NCBI GenBank assembly: GCA_018663815.1 | Contig: JABJPQ010000502.1 | Span: 1-5,539, forward strand | DNA: 5,539 nucleotides | Reading direction: 5' to 3' | From: Halobacteriovoraceae bacterium | Lineage (GTDB): Bacteria; Bdellovibrionota; Bacteriovoracia; Bacteriovoracales; Bacteriovoracaceae | Shown: positions 1-5,539 of the stretch, piece after piece | Position numbering within the stretch: the first letter of the stretch is position 1 | Layout: every line of letters starts with the position of its first letter | The notes under the pieces: model-generated | Seen by the model: the letters and a program-made list of their open reading frames with translations, nothing else | Told to the model about the DNA's origin: nothing | Databases searched by the model: none | Made by a program: the position numbers and the translations under genes

Positions 1-1
1 A

Positions 2-3000
2 AATTTTCTAAAAAATTATATTATGTTACAAGCAAAACAGGCTTGTTTGTTTCCTGAACCCCCTGGTATGTTAAGCTTTAGCAAAACCTTAGAAATTGCA
101 GAGGAAATATCTAATCAATATAAAAACAAAAGCATTCTCAGTTTAAGAGGAAAATCAAATAAAATCACAAAAAAAACAATGATTAAACTAGCAAGAGCAG
201 TTATAAAAAACCAAGTTCAAGACTTGCTTATTGATGGGCAAAATGTTGATAAATTTATCTCGAACCTCAAAAGTTTTAAAAGTTTAGAGAAGTCTGATCC
301 TGATAATATCACAAACCATATGGATATGATTTTTAGCCAGAACATCCCTTTTGAAATTATTGACTCTTTACTTCCTAGCTTTAGCAAAGATCATCTTGGT
401 GGTGTTCTGCCAGAAAGTATGTCCAAGGCAGAAAAAAATAATTTTATCAAGACGGATATTTATCCGACTTTAAATACTTTATACCAACAATGTATTGCTC
501 CCATTAAAGAGCGAATTATTTATGATCTAGATATTGATTTAAAACAGGATGAATATGTCGATACAGATATATTTCAGCAAGAAAAAAAGATGTTTTCTGA
601 TCATGAAGAAAAAATCTCACTTCACAGGAAGAAAATACAAAGTAGTTACTGTAGAAAAAATCCAAAAGAGTGCAAGAAAAACGCTTGTCAAAAAAAGGTT
701 AACCTATCTACCCTAAGAACAGACATTTCAGATAATCAACAGATTCAAGCTTGTATGTATCAAGCTATTACAAAAACGCTAAAACCAATATTAAGTAAAT
801 CAATTAGTGTCAATGCTGCTCCACTCATGGATAAGTTTAATCTTAGTGATAAAAATATTGAGTTAATCGATAAAGCTGGAAATGAAACGCTATCAAAGTG
901 TATTGATGATAAGAGTAAAATCATTTCAAATAAAAAATACTCTGACCACGTAACAGATAATATTGAAGCTTTTTACCATATTCCACCTGACAAATTTAAA
1001 GAGATGCTCTTTGAATGTGGTAATCAATCTGAAAAAGATGTTGTTACAAATATTGCAACATTCGCATTAATGGAAACCCCTATTGTTTCGGAATTTTTCA
1101 ATGATAAGGTTGAGGTCAACTTCATGGGAAAAACAATTGATGAGGGAGTATTTAATTTTGCAAAGATGACAAGCTCACAAGCAATTGATAAATGCATTGA
1201 TGCCCAAAAAAAGAATGTTTCTATAAGCGAAACATCTGCATCAGTATGTGCACCTATTATAGAGATGAGAGCTGCAAGGCAAATCGTTTTCTATTCATTA
1301 AAAGATCTGTTAAAAAAAGCCAATCTTAAAGATCCTGATTATAGAGTAGTTCTTGATCAATACAAAAAATGTACAAAAGAAGCAGTAAATATCGCTAGCA
1401 GCTCATACTTTAATGAGGATGCAAAAAATCCAATATTCGATGCACAAGATGCTGAAGTATACTTAGACTCAAATTCAACATTTCTCACCTGTCTTAAGGA
1501 AAGCATAGCAAGTCAAGATGAGAAAAAAGATAGTATTAGTAAAATAATGGCATTACAAACTCTTAAGGAAAAAGAGGAAGGTTTTATGAAAGAGCTCGAA
1601 GGTAAAGAGTATTATAATAAGATAAAACCAGATATTGTTAAAAATGTGTCAACATGCCTGAGTACAGAATTAAACAAAATCCCTAAGTGGAGCTCATTTG
1701 TAGAGCTTAACGAACAAAATGGTGTTGAAAAAATAAAGACTCTGTGCCAAGAACAAGCCACTGAATTCGCATTGCCAAAGATGATTCTTAATGAAGCAAC
1801 GCTAAAGCTTGCACCTTTAAATAAGTCTCAAATAACAAATCTTAATTCTAAACAGCTTGCTCTCTTAATAAATAAGGAATACGGGATTGAGTCTAAGAGT
1901 AAAGACCCTAAGGAATCAATTAAATTAGTATATAAGCAGTATAAAAAAAGATATCCCACTAAAGAGTTATCTGAATTTACAAATGATTTTCAAAAGCGAA
2001 TAAAGCTAGCCACTATAAATAAAATAAAAACAGAATTTATTAATGAGATTAGCTTAAAAGAAAACGAAGATCCAAAATTATCTAAACTACGTGAAGCAAT
2101 ACCTGCAACTTGCTTAGATTCAATTCATGCAAACCATGAAGACATGCTAGCAGAACTCGCGAAAAAAGTAGAAGATCTACCACCGACAATTCCACCTCAA
2201 GAAGAAAATCTTAAAAAGTTTTTAGTAGAATTAATACACGGTGGAGTTGCTCGTGCAAAAAAAGTCGGCCGCTATGATCTGATGATCAAGGATCTTGCGA
2301 AACTTTGCTCTAACCCTAAAAGTCATAAAGATCTATCTATTTTTAAAAGATTGCGCATAGGGGAGAATACGATTCTTGATCAAATTCAAACTAAGATTCA
2401 AGTTAGTCTAACTGATGCTATGATTGAGCAATGTACAGAGGAAGTATTACTACATGATTTCGATTTCACACAAGAAGATAAAGAAATAATTTGCCCTCAA
2501 TCTTTCACATACAAAGATGATTTCAAAAACTATTCTGCATTAATGCTACATTACCAATCAAGTCTTGAATCAAAAGAAAAACAAGCAGAATTTGGCTTCT
2601 TAACTGCAAGGTATGCTCAATCTCGAAACATAATTGACCAACATATCAACGAAGAGTTTATTGATGAGTTATTTTATAAAAACAAAGACCTTACTAATCA
2701 GATTTATGATAATTTTGAAAAAATATTACTAAGAGATCAAGATTTATTCAAAAAGCTATCACTACTTAGTGTAAATAAAATCTTTTCTAATCTTAAAAGG
2801 AACAGCTTTGCTGATGAGTTTCTAAAACTCCAACTCACTGCTGGTATTGGCATTGAAGGACACGATGAAGCCAAAGACAAAGTAAAGCTAAGTTTAACTA
2901 AATTACCAGTACAACAACAACCTTTTAGGGATCGCATTACCCCTGCGGCCTTCGACATTTTCTATAAAAAATGGAACACCAAAGGTATTAATTATTACTT

Positions 3001-3436
3001 GCAATGGGATAATATTGAAGCCTCGGTGAGAGAAAATCTTCTGGCACAGATGATAGATAAAGAGGTAATACCAAGAGTTAAAAAATCTCTAACACAAACT
3101 AATCAAAAGAAAAAAGATACACCTGAAGTTAATCGCACTCTTTCAAGTGAAGAAGATATGAAAAAAAGTGAAGAGCTAAGAGTAACTCTTAGAGAACACA
3201 TTGATAACTATGGTGTTTTTGACGTTAAAGATGATGATGAAGCGAAAAAGATCAGCTTTTCAGAAAAAATGAATGCCGATATCACAGACGAAACAAAAGA
3301 TCTGACAATAAATAATTTAGAGTCTGATGTAAATGATGTCGTTGAAAGTCTTGAGAAAAAATTACTAAAACTCCTCCTCAGTGTCAGTGAGTCGCTTAAA
3401 AATATTGGGAATGACATTACAGACTTAATCAAATAA
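2..3436 (+). CDS. Very large uncharacterised helical, cysteine-patterned protein (5' end outside the window)
   Basis: I do not recognise a family. The first ATG in the window is at 23 and gives 1137 residues, but the frame is open to the left edge (seven more codons, reading NFLKNYI). No Shine-Dalgarno precedes that ATG, so the true start is probably upstream. Numbering from that Met, the protein is Lys/Glu/Asp/Asn-rich and looks mostly alpha-helical, with no transmembrane segment. It has 18 cysteines at 8, 157, 210, 217, 222, 244, 293, 332, 391, 409, 450, 490, 545, 575, 697, 762, 804 and 824. Several sit in a similar helical setting of Cys followed by Ile, Leu or Thr (SKCIDD, DKCIDA, LTCLKES, STCLSTE, ATCLDSI, EQCTEEV). 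Residues 825-1137 have no cysteine. They include a polar Lys/Glu/Ser linker (about 1022-1053), an acidic patch (about 1067-1074) and a likely coiled coil (1096-1135). The even cysteine number and patterning would fit an exported, disulfide-bonded protein, but the N-terminus that would carry a signal peptide is not visible. A terminator hairpin starts at the stop codon. The reading frame is certain; the function is unknown. Confidence 0.88.
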   Translation, partial: NFLKNYIMLQAKQACLFPEPPGMLSFSKTLEIAEEISNQYKNKSILSLRGKSNKITKKTMIKLARAVIKNQVQDLLIDGQNVDKFISNLKSFKSLEKSDPDNITNHMDMIFSQNIPFEIIDSLLPSFSKDHLGGVLPESMSKAEKNNFIKTDIYPTLNTLYQQCIAPIKERIIYDLDIDLKQDEYVDTDIFQQEKKMFSDHEEKISLHRKKIQSSYCRKNPKECKKNACQKKVNLSTLRTDISDNQQIQACMYQAITKTLKPILSKSISVNAAPLMDKFNLSDKNIELIDKAGNETLSKCIDDKSKIISNKKYSDHVTDNIEAFYHIPPDKFKEMLFECGNQSEKDVVTNIATFALMETPIVSEFFNDKVEVNFMGKTIDEGVFNFAKMTSSQAIDKCIDAQKKNVSISETSASVCAPIIEMRAARQIVFYSLKDLLKKANLKDPDYRVVLDQYKKCTKEAVNIASSSYFNEDAKNPIFDAQDAEVYLDSNSTFLTCLKESIASQDEKKDSISKIMALQTLKEKEEGFMKELEGKEYYNKIKPDIVKNVSTCLSTELNKIPKWSSFVELNEQNGVEKIKTLCQEQATEFALPKMILNEATLKLAPLNKSQITNLNSKQLALLINKEYGIESKSKDPKESIKLVYKQYKKRYPTKELSEFTNDFQKRIKLATINKIKTEFINEISLKENEDPKLSKLREAIPATCLDSIHANHEDMLAELAKKVEDLPPTIPPQEENLKKFLVELIHGGVARAKKVGRYDLMIKDLAKLCSNPKSHKDLSIFKRLRIGENTILDQIQTKIQVSLTDAMIEQCTEEVLLHDFDFTQEDKEIICPQSFTYKDDFKNYSALMLHYQSSLESKEKQAEFGFLTARYAQSRNIIDQHINEEFIDELFYKNKDLTNQIYDNFEKILLRDQDLFKKLSLLSVNKIFSNLKRNSFADEFLKLQLTAGIGIEGHDEAKDKVKLSLTKLPVQQQPFRDRITPAAFDIFYKKWNTKGINYYLQWDNIEASVRENLLAQMIDKEVIPRVKKSLTQTNQKKKDTPEVNRTLSSEEDMKKSEELRVTLREHIDNYGVFDVKDDDEAKKISFSEKMNADITDETKDLTINNLESDVNDVVESLEKKLLKLLLSVSESLKNIGNDITDLIK

Positions 3437-3464
3437 AAAAGGGAAGAGACTCTCTCCCCTTTTT
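3436..3464. terminator. Probable bidirectional intrinsic terminator between convergent genes
   Basis: An inverted repeat pairs AAAAAGGG (3436-3443) with CCCTTTTT (3457-3464). An inner AGAG/CTCT extension (3445-3448 with 3452-3455) follows one A/C mismatch (3444/3456) and closes on a three-base loop (3449-3451). The T-run at 3460-3464 serves the plus-strand gene, whose stop codon overlaps the first base of the repeat. The A-run at 3436-3440 reads as a U-run on the minus strand for the symporter gene, which ends at 3476. The position between two converging stop codons supports shared use. The G+C part of the stem is short, so strength is uncertain. Confidence 0.75.
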
Positions 3465-3475
3465 ATCTATATCAC

Positions 3476-4855
3476 CTAGAACAACGTAGGATCATGTGCA
3501 TGGATATCACCCGCTTTCAAATGCTTCTTATAATCATCAAAAATTTCTTTTACTCTAGGCATTAACATAAAACAAGCTAGCATATTTGGAATAGCTAAAA
3601 GACCATAAACACCATCTGAAATATTTAAAACAATTGGTAAATTTGCAATTGCTCCTAAAAAAACAAATACTACAAAAATATAACGATAAGCTGTTATTCC
3701 TTTTTCACCAAATAAAAAGGTAACCCCTTGCTCTCCATAGTATGACCAAGAAATTAACGTTGAAAAGGCAAACATGGTAACCGTAATGGTAATAATCCAA
3801 GAACCGGTTGTTCCCATAACACTCGAAAATGCTAAAGCGGTTAGTTCAACACCGGCCACTGATCCGTCAGACCATACTCCACTTGATAAAAGGGCCAATG
3901 CAGTTATTGTACAAATAACGATTGTATCAATAAATGGTCCTAAAAGGGCAACAATCCCTTCTTGAATAGGGGTCGACTTAGCTGCCGCATGGGCTATCGC
4001 TGCAGACCCCATACCTGCTTCATTTGAGAATGTTGCTCGCCTAATACCTTGTTTAATAACTTCAGCAACAGCAATACCAGCAAATCCACCTGTTGCAGCA
4101 GTACCATTAAAAGCACTTGAGAAAATTAAAGCAAACATATCTGGAATATTCGCATAATTGGCAGCTATAACCACAAGAGCACCACCAACATACAAAGCAA
4201 CCATAAAAGGAACTAGTTTTTCTGTTACGTGAGCAATACGAGTAATACCACCTATTAAAACAATGAAAGCCAATACAGCAAATACAATACCTGAGATCCA
4301 TGGCGCTACACCTGTAGAGCTGTGAATAATACTGGCCATTTGATTTGACTGAAACATATTTCCAGCTCCAAAAGAGCTTAAGATAACAAAGAAGGCATAA
4401 AGCCAACCAAGAAACCCAAACTGTTTAGGCAGAGCATTTTTAATTACATACATCGGTCCACCATGCATGTGACCACTTTTAGCTGTCTCTCTATATCTTA
4501 ATGATAAAGTAACCTCAGTAAACTTTGTGGTCATACCAATAAAACCTGCAAGCCATAACCAAAAAACGGCTCCGGGTCCACCAGCAGCAACCGCAACTGC
4601 AACACCTGCAATATTACCTAAGCCTACTGTAGCAGAAAGAGCTGTCATCAAGGCTTGAAAGTGTGAAATCTCCCCTTTGTCTTCAGGCTTATCATACTTT
4701 CCACGTACAATATCTATTGCGTGTTTAAACATAAAAAGCTGTGGGAATCCGAAATAGACGGTGAATACAATCCCTGCCCCCACTAATAGTACTACGAGCG
4801 GTAACCCCCAAACCATGCCGACAAACTGTCCCGTTAAAGCTTCCAATTGCTCCAT
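3476..4855 (-). CDS. Sodium:alanine/glycine symporter, AGCS family (AlsT/DagA-like)
   Basis: This is a complete 459-residue inner-membrane secondary transporter that should import a small neutral amino acid (alanine and/or glycine) with Na+. Length and motifs match the AGCS family, which has a LeuT-type fold. Visible motifs are TALSATVGLGNIAGVA at 71-86, GGPGAVFWLWLAGFIGM at 92-108 followed by TKFTE, HGGPMYVI at 131-138, FSNEAGMGSAAIAHAAA at 276-292, and WSYYGEQ at 370-376. I count about 11 hydrophobic segments, near 13-35, 70-90, 94-110, 147-165, 184-203, 213-232, 238-262, 300-324, 350-370, 390-410 and 414-433. The tail is short and polar (DIHAHDPTLF). The ATG at 4855 is favoured by an AAGGAG five bases upstream (4861-4866). 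It has its own promoter candidate, and a terminator separates it from the protease gene upstream on the same strand, so it is probably monocistronic. Some family members in other bacteria carry glutamine, so the exact substrate is inferred. No truncation or frameshift is seen. Confidence 0.97.
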   Translation of the reverse strand: MEQLEALTGQFVGMVWGLPLVVLLVGAGIVFTVYFGFPQLFMFKHAIDIVRGKYDKPEDKGEISHFQALMTALSATVGLGNIAGVAVAVAAGGPGAVFWLWLAGFIGMTTKFTEVTLSLRYRETAKSGHMHGGPMYVIKNALPKQFGFLGWLYAFFVILSSFGAGNMFQSNQMASIIHSSTGVAPWISGIVFAVLAFIVLIGGITRIAHVTEKLVPFMVALYVGGALVVIAANYANIPDMFALIFSSAFNGTAATGGFAGIAVAEVIKQGIRRATFSNEAGMGSAAIAHAAAKSTPIQEGIVALLGPFIDTIVICTITALALLSSGVWSDGSVAGVELTALAFSSVMGTTGSWIITITVTMFAFSTLISWSYYGEQGVTFLFGEKGITAYRYIFVVFVFLGAIANLPIVLNISDGVYGLLAIPNMLACFMLMPRVKEIFDDYKKHLKAGDIHAHDPTLF

Positions 4856-4860
4856 GAAAT

Positions 4861-4866
4861 CTCCTT
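4861..4866 (-). promoter_or_regulatory. Shine-Dalgarno site of the symporter gene
   Basis: The minus strand reads AAGGAG, then ATTTC, then the ATG at 4855. This is a near-ideal ribosome binding site with a five-base spacer, and it fixes the symporter start. It also shows that this genome uses classical Shine-Dalgarno sites, which counts against the unsupported ATG at 23 being the start of the large plus-strand gene. Confidence 0.9.
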
Positions 4867-4909
4867 AAATAATATGTGTGTGAAAATATAGTATGAGGAT
4901 AACTATATT

Positions 4910-4938
4910 ATTATAGCTAATAAAGGAATAATTTTGAA
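4910..4938 (-). promoter_or_regulatory. Candidate sigma-70-type promoter of the symporter gene
   Basis: On the minus strand, TATAAT (4910-4915, exact -10 consensus) lies 17 bases downstream of TTCAAA (4933-4938, four of six matches to TTGACA). Transcription would start near 4902-4904 and give a leader of about 47 nt ending in the AAGGAG site. The leader is too short for a known amino-acid riboswitch or T-box. The region is very AT-rich, so chance -10 matches are likely. Position and spacing are what make this candidate credible. Confidence 0.55.
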
Positions 4939-4965
4939 ATTTATACAATTAAGTTTCTGTAGATT

Positions 4966-4989
4966 AAAAAAAGGGGCCAACAGCCCCTC
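4966..4989 (-). terminator. Intrinsic terminator of the protease gene
   Basis: On the minus strand AGGGGC (4983-4988) and GCCCCT (4972-4977) form a perfect six-base-pair GC-rich stem with a five-base loop (TGTTG), followed by a U-tract (4966-4972, seven T on the minus strand). It lies about 24 bases past the protease stop codon. This is a classical Rho-independent terminator, and it separates the protease transcript from the symporter gene downstream on the same strand. Confidence 0.9.
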
Positions 4990-4992
4990 AAG

Positions 4993-5006
4993 TTAACATA
5001 TGTTAA
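4993..5006. repeat. Perfect 14-bp palindrome TTAACATATGTTAA
   Basis: The 14 bases read identically on both strands. They lie between the protease stop codon (5013) and its terminator stem (4988). As RNA it would form only a weak AT-rich hairpin, and as DNA it could be a dimeric protein-binding site. Its place in a 3' untranslated region argues against a classical operator. Chance is possible in such AT-rich sequence. Confidence 0.4.
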
Positions 5007-5012
5007 TAATAT

Positions 5013-5539
5013 TTATTTAAACAATTGAACTAATGGGATTGGAGTAACTGCGTGTGCATTTAATATAGTTTTATCTTTATCAACAACAACGTCAGCGACA
5101 TTAATATTTGCTTGTAAAATAGCTGCTGAGATTTCTCTATCAAGACTTAACTCTGCTGCGTAAGTTGCTCTTTGCAAATTAACTATTCCTTTCGACTTTA
5201 CTTTCAATGCTAAAAATTCTTTTTCATCCACTGTTCTCATCAGGATTTTTTTAATTTGTTTAGGCGTAAGCGCATTATTTATGTCCTTAATTTGTGCTGC
5301 TAAATTTGCAACATAAGGTGCGGCCTGGGAAGTACCACTTACCTCTAAATAGAGATTTCCAGGAATTTGAGAACGGATTAACATTCCGGGTGCTGCGACA
5401 TCTACCATTTTCTCTCCGTAATTTGAAAAAGGTGCAATAAAATTATACTTGTAAGTTGCGGCAACAGAAATGACATTATCAGCAATAATATTTGTTGGAC
5501 TGGTAGGATACTTATCATTATTCATTCCATCATTTCCAG
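5013..5539 (-). CDS. Subtilisin-family (S8) serine protease, C-terminal fragment cut by the window edge
   Basis: This is the C-terminal part of a subtilase, a secreted or envelope serine endopeptidase with an Asp-His-Ser triad. The reading frame is open through the right edge. The first whole residues are GNDGMNNDKYP, in which the Asn (5532-5534) matches the oxyanion-hole Asn of the family's AGN motif, so the ATG at 5523-5525 lies inside the conserved core and is not a start. Counting from that internal Met, next come NVISVAAT (17-24), FSNYG (33-37) and VDVAAPG (41-47). The catalytic Ser motif GTSQAAPYVA follows at 64-73, with Ser66 encoded at 5328-5330. Gln replaces the usual Met after the Ser, a common variation. 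LTPKQIKKIL (86-95) is the typical helix after the active site. Roughly the last 50 residues, after GIVNLQRAT, extend past the usual S8 core and are unassigned. The catalytic Asp and His and any signal or propeptide lie outside the window. A strong terminator follows the stop. Confidence 0.95.
   Translation of the reverse strand, partial: GNDGMNNDKYPTSPTNIIADNVISVAATYKYNFIAPFSNYGEKMVDVAAPGMLIRSQIPGNLYLEVSGTSQAAPYVANLAAQIKDINNALTPKQIKKILMRTVDEKEFLALKVKSKGIVNLQRATYAAELSLDREISAAILQANINVADVVVDKDKTILNAHAVTPIPLVQLFK

Noticed and set aside
691..697. A slippery heptamer A AAA AAG in the reading phase of the large gene, as in dnaX -1 frameshifting
   Set aside because: A -1 shift would reach a stop codon (700-702) after one residue. 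I see no obvious stimulatory stem-loop or internal Shine-Dalgarno, and A-runs are common in this AT-rich Lys-rich gene.
2737..3432. Two minus-strand ORFs of 73 and 74 codons (2737-2958 and 3208-3432) inside the large gene
   Set aside because: They are antisense to the long plus-strand frame, have Ser/Leu/Phe-rich low-complexity translations typical of reverse-strand shadows, and have no ribosome binding site that I could see.
3774..3965. A 63-codon plus-strand ORF antisense to the symporter
   Set aside because: The symporter frame is unmistakable by its family motifs, and the antisense product looks like no protein I know.
4107..4406. A 99-codon minus-strand ORF in another frame of the symporter gene, rich in Cys, Tyr and Trp
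   Set aside because: It is an out-of-frame shadow of the membrane-protein coding sequence. Its odd composition comes from reading hydrophobic codons in the wrong phase.
4856..5012. A possible glycine riboswitch or T-box upstream of the amino-acid symporter
   Set aside because: The predicted leader is only about 47 nt, and the rest of the intergenic region is taken by the protease terminator. No conserved riboswitch core is visible.
1..5539. A multi-gene novel system formed by the three genes
   Set aside because: The large gene converges on the symporter, and a terminator plus promoter separate the symporter from the protease. No shared operon, domain or regulatory site links them.

Overview
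The window is AT-rich (sampled lines give about 35-38% GC). It holds three protein-coding genes, two of them cut by the window edges, plus the two short intergenic stretches between them. The low GC, the Lys/Asn/Ile/Glu-rich proteins, a very large cysteine-patterned protein with no recognisable family, and a subtilisin-like protease together suggest a Gram-negative of the Bdellovibrionota/Bacteriovoracales type. That assignment is an impression from style and gene content; nothing in the window proves it.

Layout: (1) About 2-3436 (+) is a giant ORF of at least 1144 residues, open through the left edge, with no family I recognise. It is helical, charged and carries 18 cysteines in its first 824 residues, then a cysteine-free region ending in a predicted coiled coil. 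(2) 3436-3464 is a hairpin flanked by an A-run and a T-run. It can serve as a terminator for the converging genes on both sides. (3) 3476-4855 (-) is a complete AGCS-family (AlsT/DagA-like) sodium:alanine/glycine symporter with a strong Shine-Dalgarno and a plausible promoter just upstream. (4) 4856-5012 is intergenic and holds that promoter, the intrinsic terminator of the next gene and a perfect 14-bp palindrome. (5) 5013-5539 (-) is the C-terminal part of a subtilisin-family (S8) serine protease. It retains the oxyanion-hole Asn and the catalytic Ser motif, and its N-terminal part lies beyond the right edge.

The three genes look like three separate transcription units. The symporter and the protease share a strand, but a good terminator and a separate promoter lie between them. 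The large gene converges on the symporter. I see no sign that they act in a common pathway. There is no tRNA, rRNA, CRISPR array, insertion sequence or recognisable defence system. The part most worth following up is the large uncharacterised cysteine-patterned protein; calling it a new system would go beyond the sequence.
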